From: Geosiphon pyriformis
Lineage: Eukaryota > Glomeromycota > Glomeromycetes > Archaeosporales > Geosiphonaceae
Length of the DNA stretch: 64,000 bases
Assembly (NCBI GenBank): GCA_016748015.1
Contig: JAAOMT010000436.1
Coordinates: 549,893 to 613,892, forward strand
Direction: 5' to 3'
Below the pieces are notes generated by a model that was not told the origin of the DNA, did not search any database, and saw only the letters and a program-made list of their open reading frames with translations. The position numbers and the translations under genes were made by a program. Below are positions 48,241 to 59,402 of the stretch, piece by piece (the first letter of the stretch is position 1; the number at the start of each line of letters is the position of its first letter).

Positions 48241-48570
48241 GTAGAGGCATTGTTTTCTTGGTTCAGGCTTTAAGTAAGGGATATTCCATCCAGGAGTTTC
48301 GGGTTCAGAGTGTGGTGTAAAATGTTCTTGTTCAGTTTTGTCAGCCTAATTAGACGTTGATCCAAGAGCCATGAATGTTTTGATTATTGGTTTTTCTTCT
48401 TTTGGTTTGAATTCAAAAGCCGGGACTTTTTCGAAGCATTTGTTAAATGTACCACAAGTGGCAGGTACTTGGGCATGTTGTCTTTGGTAAGAGATTTGTA
48501 GTTCTTGGGTTTCCCAGTCTAATTTTGCATTGGCTTTTTGAAGCCAATCATTTTCGACAAGGGCTTGATA

Positions 48571-49173
48571 CTAGGGAGCATTTATTACAAGAACTTTGAC
48601 TGAAATGGTGATTCCATCAAGAGTGAATGGAAAATTGTCAATTTCTCCTACTGGAGTCTTTTTTATGCCATCAGTAGTGACAATTACTGTCTGAGCTGAT
48701 TGGTTAACATTTTTTTTTAACTGTTGCATCAACTGGTAGGTAATGATGCTTCTGACGGATCCACTGTCTAGGATCAAGTGAATTGGCTTTTCTTCTGCTT
48801 CAGCTTCTGTGTACATTGCAGTGATGGCTTTTTGCTCATTAGCCGCTGCATTGCTAAGCAAGAATGGTGATTCATTTGCTTCAAATTCAAAGGGGAATAT
48901 ATCTGAAAAGTTGGCATTTTCAGCAATTCTGGCTGGTGGGATTGTGATAGGAGTATAGGAAGAGTTTTGTTGTTGTGCTGCAGCTCTACCTTCCAAGAGT
49001 GCAGTATAGTGAAAATTCTGTTCTTTAGGTATTGTTAAATAACTGGGTTGAGTGTGATAGTGGTTGGGTCTTGGTTGAGCAGAATTTTGGGGAACCAGTT
49101 GGTTGTTTGAACTGATTCTATTGTTGTTTACTTGGTATCGGTTTTGTGATGTGAATTGGTTTTGTGGAGTCAA
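48571..49173 (-). pseudogene. Gyp-2 aspartic protease
   Basis: Open for 200 codons. A Gln/Asn/Pro-rich spacer (49173-48980) precedes the protease core, KPIHLIL then DSGSVRSIITYQLMQQL (about 48710-48790), with the active-site Asp intact, followed by VGEIDNFPFTLDGITISVKVLVINAP. This is the only Ty3-like protease in the window with its DSG kept. Continues at a stop (48570) into ALVENDWLQKANAKLDWE. Confidence 0.85.
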
Positions 49174-49179
49174 TTTTCG

Positions 49180-49874
49180 AGCAGGTACTTGGTAATGTTG
49201 TGTGGGTGGTTGTTGGTATTGCTGTTGGATCAGCTGTGGGATGGGCTGATAATAGTTACTTTGGTATTGGGGTCTTGGTGGATAGTAAGCTGGTACTGGT
49301 GGTGGATAATAAGATTGTTGTGGTGGAGGGTAACGTTGATTACTCCTATTTTGTTGATTTCATTGTAACTTTCTGCAATCTTTTTTTCAGTGGCCAGAGA
49401 TTTCACAGTAATGGCAATTCTAGGCTGGTTATTAGAAAGTGGTGCAGAGTTATTTTGATTTCATCTTTGGGGAGTTTAATATCTTTGGGTTTGCTGTTAT
49501 TGATTGGTAAAATAGCTTTCAACCTTCTTTGTCAGTTGGTCAATTTTCTCTTCAGCTACTGAGCTGGTTTCTTCAATTGCCAAATTTACAAGTTTTGTGT
49601 GATTGGTTTCTTCCATAGCCATTTCATATCTTTTTGCATGCTGTATGGCAGAGTTTAAATCTTTTGGGGCATGTGGGCGAACTTTTTTAATCAGTTTATC
49701 TTTTAGACCAGCGATAAATTAATCCAAGATTTGAGTGTCAGAATAATAATCATTAGTTTCAAGTTGGCGAATTTGTCTGAGAAGTTTGTTGAATTTTCTA
49801 ATATAAGTCATGACAGATTCGGAGGGTTCTTGTTTAATATTTCAAAAACGATTGCAAAGAGTGATGGAGGTATT
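49180..49874 (-). pseudogene. Gyp-2 gag, N-terminus missing
   Basis: Retrotransposon gag part: QEPSESVMTYIRKFNKLLR, LETNDYYSDTQILD, FIAGLKDKLIKKVRP, LNSAIQHAKRYEMAMEE (about 49600-49840). CCHC knuckle at 49375-49416 (CHYCEISGH then KKDC) with Trp changed to a stop inside it, then a Pro/Gln/Tyr-rich tail (PPPQQSYYPPP...). The upstream end is abrupt at the adapter sequence at 49875. Confidence 0.82.
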
Positions 49875-49893
49875 AGATGTGTATAAGAGACAG
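49875..49893. other. Tn5/Nextera mosaic-end adapter sequence (assembly artefact)
   Basis: The 19 bases AGATGTGTATAAGAGACAG are exactly the mosaic end used in Tn5-based library preparation; translated it gives the well-known contaminant peptide VYKRQ. It lies between gag (ending 49874) and the Gyp-2 5' LTR (49898) with only ATGC between adapter and LTR. The primer-binding site and N-terminal gag expected here are absent. The sequence across this point is therefore probably not genomic. Confidence 0.95.
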
Positions 49894-49897
49894 ATGC

Positions 49898-50851
49898 TGT
49901 TATCGGAGGTTTTTGGTCTCTTTTCTTCAATGTTGTTGATACCTGTTTGCTGTGAATTCACGTTTTTGGGTGTGGTTGAACCTCCAGTAACTGAATTTAT
50001 TTTCAAATTATCTCCTATAATTTGAACTGCTGGAATGGCCAATTTTGTGCCAGTTACTTTGTATAGTTACATTGTAGTAAACATCAACTCTTTCCCAGGA
50101 ATTGCTTATCTGAAAGCTCACTAAAATGTGTAGTTACTTTGCTGTGAAAGTCAACTCTTCTACAGAAATCTTGTCTGTATGCTACTCTAATGATTATAAT
50201 AAGAAAATAAAAGAAAAATAAAAGAAATGTAAAAGAAAAAGTAAAACTGATAATTTATGGAAGTCATTTCGGATCCAGGCCTGGAAGTGCTTTAACAGTT
50301 TTACTGAAATTGGTAGCTAATCAATTTCAAACTGTTAGTAAGGATTGGTTAATTTCAAGGGAAATAATTTAAAAATTTGATTTTTCGAATTATTTGATAT
50401 TTATTTTGTTTTTGTATATAAAGGATAATTCTAATTATTAAATCTGAAGTAAGATACATTTTCTCGAAGAGAAAAGCTCTTCTTTTATACAACTTGTCGT
50501 AACATTATTCTATAAACTTGAACTTTGCTATTTTCTATAATTTTGTTGAACTAATGATACATTTCAGCAAACTACAAGTTATTTCTGCAAACTATTAAAT
50601 ATTTTGGCAAATTTTTTACAAATTTCAGCAAACTTTTTGAATGTTACATAGTTTGGGGTATTGCATAATTGATTATCGCAATTAGGTTACATTTGTGTTA
50701 TGTACAAATTAGATTATTAATTAAATGATAATTTCGGATATTTTGCTAATGTAATAAGTAATAATTTGAAATGATAATATATGCTAATTAATAATAATAT
50801 TTATAAGGATAATTTCATGCTAAACAATATCTCTAATTTCGTCTGGTAACA
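49898..50851 (-). repeat. Gyp-2 5' LTR (954 bp)
   Basis: It starts TGTTATCGG and ends TCTGGTAACA and is followed by the CCAT duplication and Lin-3 ORF1. It is slightly shorter than the left copy because of the missing GGGCTTATAAGT-type segment. Confidence 0.92.
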
Positions 50852-51951
50852 CCATTTAGAAGCAACTGAACTAGCTACTTCAGATGATTCATATTTGACC
50901 AAAGCTTTTTGCCACAAGCCAATCAATTGCATCTTAATTGACACAATTTTTTCAAACTTAGAAAACACAAATTCCACAGCCAATTTGGAAAAATCAACTG
51001 GGATCTTCTTAATGATCACTTTCCAATCTGAACAACTGTTTACTTTCCTTATCTCATCATTGACAAAAATTTTCTCACAGATTGCTATTTCTTTAGCCTT
51101 ATTCAAGTTCAATTTCGAAGTAAATGAAGATCTGATGATCCCTGGAAATTTTGAGAGAGCAGAGGCTTCTCCAAAACCATCAACTCAATAAAAAATTTTT
51201 TTTATTGAAATCAATTTGTCACTAACAGATTTTCCTGGAATAGCCAAAAGCTCAATATCTAGCATAAAAGATTTTACTGGCTTGAAGTTTCTTTTTTCCA
51301 AAACACGTGACTTGAAACTTGGCAGCTGATTAAAATTTTTAAACTTAGGAAGTGGAACAGCCACCATATTCTCATCACCACTCAAAACATCAAACAAAGG
51401 AGGTTTCGAAGGTTGACCTAATACATACATACAAGTGTGTGTTTTTCTGGACGTGGTATTGTCTTCCATGCCATCAATTACTGAATTGTCCAAGTTAGTG
51501 TAACTAGTTTCTTCAGCAACAGTATTTTTTATGTTTTCTAAGTCTGACAGGCCACCCATGCTATTTGCTTTGCTTTCTATTTCACTGCCCCAAGATTTTG
51601 AAAACTTACTGTCAATGACACCAATATTAGCCAGGCCCAACAGTCTAGCAGACAAGTCAACCACACTGACTCCAACTTTAGAATTTCTTGGCTTCTTGTA
51701 AGATGCACTGCATGAGTACACACTATTTACTCTTTTTTTTTCATATCAGGCTGGTTCCCCAATTTAGCAGAAGTAGATCCAGAGCCACCAACAATAGGAT
51801 TTGCCAGTTCTATGTTCACAAATAAAGGTACATCTGAAGAAATAGTTAAAATACGAAAAGAATAAGGAGTAAGAGAAACTTTTTCTTCGATAATATTTTG
51901 CTCTCGTTGTGACCAGGGGATCAACAAAAAAAAGTCTTTTTTTTTTTTTTT
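50852..51951 (-). pseudogene. Lin-3 ORF1, N-terminal part, and 5' end
   Basis: Open segments 51927-51727, 51721-51185 and 51112 to the Gyp-2 insertion belong to ORF1. The N-terminal part (VSVVDLSARLLGLANIGV...) differs from Lin-1 and Lin-4. The region FMLDIELLAIPGKSVSDKLISIKKIF, then a stop, VDGFGEASALSKFPGIIRSSFTS corresponds to FALDIGL..KLVVVRKLFSGINGFGGAS of Lin-1. The RRM-like part is WKVIIKKIPVDFSKLAVEFVFSKFEKIVSIKMQLIGLWQKALVKYE. No ATG is evident at the N-terminus, so the start is unresolved. Confidence 0.8.
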
Positions 51952-51960
51952 ATGTTTTTT

Positions 51961-52254
51961 CAGCTACTATTACAAATTTAATATCTAAAATAAAAAACTT
52001 AACTGAATTAAAACATTTTTTTTCTTTGATTAAAATATTAAATTATATAATAAAAACAACAAAAACAAATAACAAAAGATTAAAAATATTATTATTATTT
52101 AAAAAATCAAAAAATAACTTTTTAAGTAGTTTATTTAAGCTATAAATTTTAGTACATATGTTTTATAATATAGTCTTATTTATATATTTACTATTACTAA
52201 AGTTATTTAAGTTAACAAAGCTAGTTTTTTTATTATCATATTTTTTAAATTCTT
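51961..52254 (-). pseudogene. Lin-0 relic, part 2 (ORF1)
   Basis: Decayed continuation of Lin-0 on the other side of Lin-3: 'aatatctaaaataaaaaacttaactg' at 51980 follows 'aatatctagcataaaagattttactgg' of Lin-3 (about 51255-51285). The homology breaks again at the Lin-4 insertion. Confidence 0.65.
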
Positions 52255-52406
52255 AATATTAGAAAAAGAACTTTTTTCTCTTTTTTGTCCAAAATTCCCA
52301 AAAAAGAGTCAAAAGTTTTTTTAAAAGAAGTTTTTTTACCATTCAGTACAATAAATCAAAACTGTTCTTCGATTACGAGGCCACTGTTGGCTCTGTTATT
52401 GCTGTT

Positions 52407-54184
52407 ATGAAGAAGACTATTAAAGTTTCTGGTTCTGAGAGTGGTTTCAAGGTGGTTGTGTCGAGAAAAAAGAGGAAGGGAGATGTATTGGCAGAGAGTA
52501 TTGATAATAGAAAGGTTGCTGCTGAAGCTCCTGGTGCTCATTCATGGAGTTCTGAGACAAGTAACACTACTAAGTCTGAGAGTATTGACATGGAGGAGAA
52601 GTGCTTGGTTGAAGAAACCAGTATTGACTATGGTAAAAGTAGTGCTTTTATGGAAGGGAATCCTAATTAAACGCCAAAAGGTTTACGTGTAAAGACCAAA
52701 AAGGTGTTAGGAAAGCCTTTGGGTGTAATTAATTATGGTACTGTTAATACAGATGATGATGTGTTAGACAATTTTTTTCTATTAAACTGACCGTTCAAGT
52801 GCCTGTTTGCAAATTCTTCGCTTTAGATATTGATCTTGTGGCCATTGCTGGGAAGTTTTCTCAAGAAAAATTGAGTTTTATCAGGAAAATTTTTTCAAGT
52901 GTGAATGGTTTTGGAGGGGCTTCTACTTTCTTAAAATTTGGTGGAATTATTCATGCAACTTTCACTTCAGAAAAAGCAATTATGACTGCTGGGAAATTGG
53001 CAAATGATTGTGTTGTTGTGATAAATACTGATCTTAAGCATCCTTTGAACAACTGTACAGATTGGGCAATTGTAATGAAAGAAATTCCTGTGAGAACTTC
53101 CGTGGAGACTGTGCGTGCTGCCATGTCTAAGTTTGAATTGATTAAGTCAATCAAGATGCAACTTGTAGGTCTGTGGCAAAAAGCAATCATCGAATTAGAA
53201 GATCAGAATTAGGCTGATCTCTTGGCATCCAAATGGTCTATTCTTATTGAAAAAGATGCAGTACATGTGGCCAGGGCTGATGTTGACAAACAAATGTGAG
53301 ATTCCAGGGACAAATTTAGGGCACTACTATACACTCTTCCTGTAAGAACAAATGCTCATGACCTTTGGGATTTCATTGGTTTGGTTGGTGGAAAAACATG
53401 TGTTATTGATTGTAATCCTGTTAGCTATGCCTGTGCTTGTTGTGTTACTGTTTGCTTTGGGTCTGAATCTGATCTGGTTAGTGCGATGGCTGCAACTCCA
53501 GTTATAAAAGAGATTGGTCTTCACTGGTCTCGCCTCTCTTTGGCACTGTGCTTAGTCTGCAGTCTTTCTGGTTATACATCTCTTAATTGTGTTTTGGTTA
53601 AGGTTGGTTTATCCCTGAGGGGCAGAAAGGCATCTTTTTCTGCTCAAAATCAAATCAGATTGGCGGCTATCTATGCTCGGAAATCCACGCCTATTTCTCA
53701 TCTATTGGCCTTCAGTAGTAAAACTTGAACATCAGTTGTTGGTGCTCCTCTGGTGTGCAATTCTCATGGTGCTAGTTTGTTTCTTGGTTCTGACAATGTT
53801 GGTAAACCTCTCCCTTCTGCTGCAGATGATTTGGAAAAACATTTGGTTCATATTGAAAGCAGTTTTGTTAGCCTCGTGGGACAAATTGGTGAGTTGACTA
53901 AGAGGTTGGAATCATTTGTGTCAGCAGTTTCCCAGCCTAGTCCTGGATGTCAGCTGCCGGTGACCTTCCCATCACAGAATCAAGGGGAGGATATAGTAAT
54001 GGGAGTGGGTTCAGATAATGTCACTAGTGACAAGACTGCTGTCATTCTGGGTTCACCTGTCTCACCTGAGATTGTGAAATTGGAAAACATGGAAGGTTTC
54101 TCTGCTTCGGTCATGATTCTTTCAATATGCTTAGATAGTTTGGCTTTGGCAGGTAGTGCTCTTCCTCTACCTCTTTCTCAATAA
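52407..54184 (+). pseudogene. Lin-4 ORF1: RRM-like and degenerate CCHC protein
   Basis: ATG 52407 (MKKTIKVSGSESGFK) as in Lin-1. Stop at 52668, frameshift near 52780, then the frame of 52799 continues to the end with stops at 53210, about 53297 and 53726. The RRM-like part AIVMKEIPV... ELIKSIKMQLVGLWQKAIIELE lies at about 53065-53200. The zinc knuckle reads CLVCSLSGYTSLNC (about 53551-53592), with His replaced by Tyr. The terminal CAA is followed by TAA (54182-54184), where relatives have TGA. Confidence 0.85.
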
Positions 54185-57100
54185 GTGGTCTAGTATGGAA
54201 AATTGCTACATGTAATGTTCGTGGGTTGAACAATTCTGTGAAGCAAGATAATGTCATTCGTTGGCACAAGGATATGAACAATTTGGTTTCTATTTTTATG
54301 GAGTCAAAACTTAAAAAAAAAATTTGTCCATGGTTGGCTGACAAATTTGATGGTGTTTGGGTTTTTACTTCTGGTCTGGATTTTGGTTCTTTGGGTGCTG
54401 GGGTGTTAATCATCATGAATTTTTCTTTGGCAAAACACGTTTGCAAGGTTTCTGAAGTGTCTGGTCAGCTCCTATCCATCAAGTTTCTTTTCAAAAATAA
54501 ACTTTCAGTGTCTATTTTGGGGCTTTATGCTGGTGCTTCATCAGTGGTTCAGTTTTCTCAGGCTGGTGAGATCAACTCTCTTATTGCTAAAACTGTTAAT
54601 GAGTCTTCTTTTGTTATTCTTGGTGGTGATTTTAATGAAGATGGTTTGCACAAATGTGCCAGTTTCAAAAAGTGTTTTGATTTGGGTTTAATTAACTCTC
54701 TGGGGAGAAGCTCTTTTGTGAAGTCACCTACTTGGTGCAATTCTCATGGTATCACTAAGACAATTGACTATGTGTTTGTTTCTTCTAATTTGGTTGGTGC
54801 GGTGGTGGATCATGGTGTGGATGGCATTGAGGACTATTTTGATACCAATCACAAGGCTGTTTATGTTTCTGTGGATCTGGGTGGCCTGTTTGATGTCCAG
54901 TTGAACTCACTGCACAAACAAGCTAATAGAGATCATTGGAAGTATGATATCAAAAATGCTAGTGAGATTAAGTGGTCAGAATTCAGGAATGCTACAGCTG
55001 CTAATGCTGTTATGTTCTTAGATGAGTTTGTTACAGCTAAGCAGTTTTCTGATCTGGATGCAATATGGGACATTGTTTGTAAGATTATGGTTCTTTCAGC
55101 TGGTGAAACATTCAAAAAAAATGGTTTAAGAGTTTTGATTGTGTTTTTAATAAGGTATCTTCCTGGTTTCATAAACTGAAGCTACTTGTGTTTAAACTGG
55201 TGAAGACTTCTCAGTTGGTTTCTGGTGGGAATTTTGTCTTGTTGTTGAATACTTGAAACAGGCTTGATTCTATGGACACTTCATTAGTGAAATCTCTGTT
55301 TCTTTCTGGCACTGGTTTTGATGCGATCCATTCTAGACTGGCTAAGATAAGGAAGTCTTACTGCTCTTTTAAGTTATTGGAATCCAAGCGTGCTGAAGAA
55401 TCTCATATAAGGCAGGCTATTGAGAAAAGAATGGAGAGTTTTGAGGTAGATAAGGGTCACACCATTAGAAGTGTTTTAGAGCATCTTTTTTGTAAAGTGG
55501 TATTAGATCATTTGGTGGATGGTGGGGAGTTGGTCTTGGAGCCTAATTTGGTTAAATCTAAGGTAGATGGAATTATGGAGGGTTGGACTAAGAAATGTGT
55601 GGTGGCTTCTGATATCTCTAGCGATTGGGCAAGGCAATTTCGGCCTTTGGATCATGTCTTCAATGGTGCCTTCTCTGATGTAATGTATTCAATCAGTTTT
55701 GATAAGATGTTTGGTGTTATTTCAAATTTGCCTGATGGGAAAGTGGCTGGTCTTTGTGGTATCACTAATGAACTTTGGAAACACTGTGACAAGTCGGTCT
55801 TAGATATGCTTTTGGTGCTCTTAAATTTTTGTTTGGGTTGTGAGTCAGTGCCTGGACCTTGGAGGGAAGCCTGGGTCTCAATAATTCCTAAACCTTACAA
55901 GTGGAAGGGGGTTCTTATAAATACTTGCCCTATTGCTTTGATTGAGACAGCTCGCAAGGTCTTTTCCAAGATTCTTTCAGATCGGATTTCTCTGGCTTGT
56001 AGCACTTTTGATGTCCTCTATGGGGACAATTTCTCTGTCTTGAAAAGTATGTCTACTCATTCGCCTATCTTTGCTATTGGTTCAGTGATTGAAGATGCTT
56101 TGGAAAAGAACCAAGAATTGTGGCTGGTTTTACAGGATATGCGCAAAGCTTATAATTCTGTTGGTTGGGAGCATCTCAAGAGGAGTTTGATCAGGGTCAA
56201 AATGTGTGACAAATTTATCAGATTTTTTGGTAGCATTTATAATGGTCGCACTAACAGAGTGATGATAGATTTTGGTTTGACTGATGGATATTATGTTTAC
56301 AATAGATTGGATTAGGGGGAGGTTTTTTCGCCACTTTTCTGGCGCATATTTTATGACTCGCTTTTGTGTGAGATTAAGAAACAAAAGGGCATTTGTGGTT
56401 ACAGGTTGATTTCTTATTTTGTTTCTAAGACTGGCCAGGTGGAATTTCAAGCTGGGCTAACGTCATTTCTGGTCGCTGGTGCTTTTGTTGATGATACTAT
56501 CTGGGTTGGTAGCAGCCAGGCTGCTACACAATACATCCTCAATGTTACTAGTGATTTCTTTTGTTTAAATGACATTTCGATAAACAATGACAAGACTGTA
56601 GCCATTCCTATCAACTATCAAGTTGTTGCTCCTTACCTAACTATCAGTGATATGCCAATTTCCATTGCTAAAAGAGGTGAATCTTATCATTATCTGGGGA
56701 TTTTTTTATCTTCTGAAGGTCTTTTGAAGCCTAGCTTGGTTAAGGCGCATTCAGATGTTTGGTTTTTTGTCAATTTCATTCTGAGAAAAGTTATTTCAGA
56801 TAAACAGTTTGCTTATTTGGTGTCTACAGTTTTCTTTTCTATTATTAGCTACAGAATTCAGTTCAGTTTTATTCCTTTTAGTGTGTGTAATAAATAGGAT
56901 GCTTTGATTCACAAGGGCCTGAAGTCCAAATTTGGGCTGCCTCTAGACTTTTCCAATGATGTATTTCATCATCCTTTCTTGTACAATTTAAAAACTTTTG
57001 AGCAGATTTAGGCTGAGAGCAAATCGGCTTCTGTTATTGCTTTTGCAAATTCAGTTGGTGTTTTGGGTCACTTGTTTTCTCATAAGTCTCACGATCTCCA

Positions 57101-58868
57101 GGTTCTCAGCTAGTGTCCTCATCACTCTTTGTTGTTTTCTGTTCATATTAGAGTCAGTTTTTCAAACAACTTTTTGGCAGATGTGGTTTGTATTTTTTCT
57201 GGGTGTGATTTGTCTTTAGGTGGCTCTCTGGCCAGTGTTTTTTGTCTTCGGAGCAGTACTCCTATGTCTCTAGTTCTTGGTGAGACAATTTTCTTCAAAT
57301 GTGTCTTTTCCCTTAGGTGTTATGGTATAGCTTTTGTAGAACAACTTTGTGACTAGAATGGCATTGTTTTTAATTAAAAGACTTTTAAGCATTGGAAAAG
57401 ACTGGACTCCCATGGCCCAGTCCCCTTCTGGTTTGATTTCTCTGTACGTTTTCTTGGTGGTGTGGCTTTTCCTTCTGGTTGTTCTCCTTATGAGAGTGTT
57501 TGTGGCTCTTCTAACATCTGTCAGTCTCCTGGTTTTGGTGTTATTTGTAATAATCTGTTGAATGTTGATGCTGCCCGCCTCTCTGTGTACATAGATGGGT
57601 CTCTGAGTAACTTGGGCACTGTTGACATGTTGGCTGGTGCTACAGTTTTCTTTGAGGACATTGATTTGGGTCTGAGTGTAGGGGTTTTTGGTTTGGTTTC
57701 TTCTACTTTGGTGGAGTTACAGGCCATTGCTTTAGCTTTTGAGTGTGTTCCTTCTTTTTGTTCAGTTGACTTGTTCTCAGACAGCTGGGTGGCTTTAAAT
57801 GCTTGCAGATCGGAGTCTTTATTGGTTGGCCCTAAATTTAGGAATTGTTGTTGAATTGAGTGTCGTTACATTGCCAATGTTATTCATTGCAAAAATTTGG
57901 ATGTTAATTGGATTAAGTTTAAGGGCCATTCGGGTGTTTTAGGCAATGAGCAGGCTGATGCGCTTGCTAAAAATGCTGCCCTTTCTGCCTGGCATCTGCT
58001 TCACTTGGTCAATAAAAGGTTTTTGAAGGCTGGTGTTGATGTGGTTTCTGGTAATTTGAGGCATTTTGTTCATGACTTATTCAGGTCTATCAATCACACA
58101 TATTGGGAAATTGGTTCTGGTTCTCAGATTGTTCCAGGTTGTCTGCATGCTAATATTGACTGGTTGAGGTCCTCTCTGGTGTGGCACCCAAATTTTCACA
58201 TGACGACTGGTTTTACTAATATTTGGACAGCTGGCTTTTATACATATTTCATAAAAGCCCTTTATTATCGCCTTTCTGTTGCTGTGCGAAAGCATCTATA
58301 TGATAGGAGTTATTTCAGTGTAGTTTGTTTGTTTTGTGGTAAGGTTGAAGTCTCAGACCATGTTTTTTCTTGCTTTTCTGACACTGATAGTTGCACTGGT
58401 TTGTTAGACACTTATGCAGCTGCTTGGAAGGTACATTCTGGTCTGTCTTGTTCTTTTTCGTGCATATTGCAGTTGTTGTTGACTTGCATTTCAGATGTGA
58501 CTGTCAGTATGGCCCTGTGTAAGGGCTTTGTTTTTGATGATTGGTATCACAAGTCTGTTTCTGTTTACAAAGATCCTAAGGTGGCAGTGGTCAATATTGT
58601 GAATTTTGTATGTGAGTTTTGTCTTGCATTTTGTAATAATATCTGGCTGGTCTGTGTGAAACACCAGGCCATTATAGAGAAGAATAAGCTAATTCCACGT
58701 GATGGTTCCATTCTTGTTGCTGTTTCTGGTTTTTCTATGTGGCTTTCAGCTGGAGTGATTAGGTTGTTGGATGTTGCTGATGCACTTGGCATTAGTTTTG
58801 GGTATTGTAAGCATTGTTTGTTTTATGCAGGTGTTGGTAATCTGGCTTCTGTTTATATAAGTGCATAG
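54181..58868 (+). pseudogene. Lin-4 ORF2: endonuclease, RT, RNase H, zinc knuckle
   Basis: Overlap start ATAA (was ATGA) at 54181. Endonuclease: ATCNVRG, MESKL (Glu kept), GGDFNEDG (about 54620-54645), TNH in place of TDH (about 54845). A one-base loss in an A8 run at about 55117 shifts the frame. RT: DGKVAGLCGIT (about 55735), LQDMRKAYNSVGW (about 56130), stop before GEVFSPLFW (56313-56315), AFVDDTIWVG intact (about 56480-56510). RNase H: YIDGSLSNLG (about 57590; Thr of TDGS is Ile), VELQAIALAFE (about 57710), FSDSW (about 57775), GNEQADALAKN (about 57945). C-terminal CLFCGKVEVSDHVFSC at about 58327-58375. The last 323 codons (57897-58868) are open. Stops at 55253-55255, 56313, 56895, 57007, about 57112, 57354 and 57852. 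Confidence 0.9.
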
Positions 58869-59009
58869 TGTTGTTTTGACCAGTCTGAGTGTCTGGTCAC
58901 ATGTAACAAAGGCATGATTCGTGCTTAGTTTAGATTATTTGTATGATGTATAGCACTAGGTAGCATTTGGATTCCATTCATTAAACTTTAATAAAAAAAA
59001 AATATTAGA

Positions 59010-59402
59010 TATTTTATTAATATTATTTTTCTTATTTTTAATTTTATTATTTCAAAAATAATATATAAGTTTATTATTAACTTTAAGTACATTTATAATT
59101 AAAAAGCTTACTAATAAATTTACAACTTTAGACTTAACAAGTTTTTTGATTTTCTTGTCTAATTTTTTTAGAATATAAATATGTATGTCTTATTTTTTTT
59201 TAGTATTAAAATAGTTTTTTAGTTTAATCTTATTAATATTTGTAGTTTTAGTTAAATTATTAACCAGTTTTATAATTACAAATAAATTTGTATTAAAAAA
59301 AATAATTAAGTATAAATACAAATAAAAAAAAATTAGAACTTTTTTTTTAAATTTTTTGGTTTTATTATAAGCAAAAGATTAACATAACAAAAATTTTTTT
59401 TA
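59010..59402 (-). pseudogene. Lin-0 relic, part 3: 5' end
   Basis: 'agcttactaataaatttacaactttagacttaac' (about 59105-59140) follows Lin-3 51645-51690, and 'ttagaactttttttttaaattttttggttttattataagcaaaag' aligns with the Lin-3 5' end (about 51870-51920). So Lin-0 belongs to the Lin-3 subfamily and its 5' end lies near 59402. Only A/T-decayed sequence remains. Confidence 0.62.

Larger units (their letters stand above)
42027..50851 (-). mobile_element. Gyp-2: second Ty3/gypsy-type LTR retrotransposon, 5' internal part lost at an artificial junction
   Basis: The LTRs (42027-42994 and 49898-50851) start TGTTAYC and end GGTAACA (left copy GGTAATA). A perfect 4-bp duplication CCAT flanks the element (42023-42026 and 50852-50855), so both LTRs belong to one insertion in Lin-3 ORF1. 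Order on the minus strand: gag, protease, cysteine-rich region, dUTPase, RT, RNase H, integrase, ORF3, polypurine tract, 3' LTR. Its LTR is unrelated at sequence level to the Gyp-1 LTR, so it is a separate family of the same lineage. The primer-binding site and N-terminal gag are missing where an adapter sequence occurs (49875-49893). Confidence 0.9.
26136..51951 (-). mobile_element. Lin-3: full-length LINE split by two LTR retrotransposons
   Basis: Three pieces (26136-30895, 40972-42026, 50852-51951) join into one LINE on the minus strand once Gyp-1 and Gyp-2 are removed. At the Gyp-1 gap, removing one TSD copy gives an in-frame ...NVSAKQE, which is expected at the start of the endonuclease domain. 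At the Gyp-2 gap the join falls after SSVASKW in ORF1. A 9-bp repeat ATGTTTTTT flanks it (26127-26135 and 51952-51960). The target is Lin-0 ORF1, whose homology stops at 26126 and resumes at 51961. Lin-3 and Lin-0 share a 5' region and ORF1 N-terminus distinct from Lin-1 and Lin-4. Confidence 0.85.
52271..59000 (+). mobile_element. Lin-4: near full-length LINE (Lin-1 subfamily)
   Basis: The 5' UTR is nearly identical to that of Lin-1 (CATTCAGTACAATAAATCAAAACTG and onwards). ORF1 52407-54184, ORF2 54181-58868, 3' UTR with the conserved hairpin block, and the tail AATAAAAAAAAA. A 9-bp repeat AATATTAGA lies at 52255-52263 and 59001-59009. It is inserted in Lin-0 ORF1, whose homology continues on both sides. 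Lesions are again mainly transition-type stops and two or three frameshifts. Confidence 0.9.

Noticed and set aside
55110-55125. Programmed frameshift at the A8 run in Lin-4 ORF2
   Set aside because: Lin-1 keeps the frame here with a different A-run length, so this is a one-base loss.
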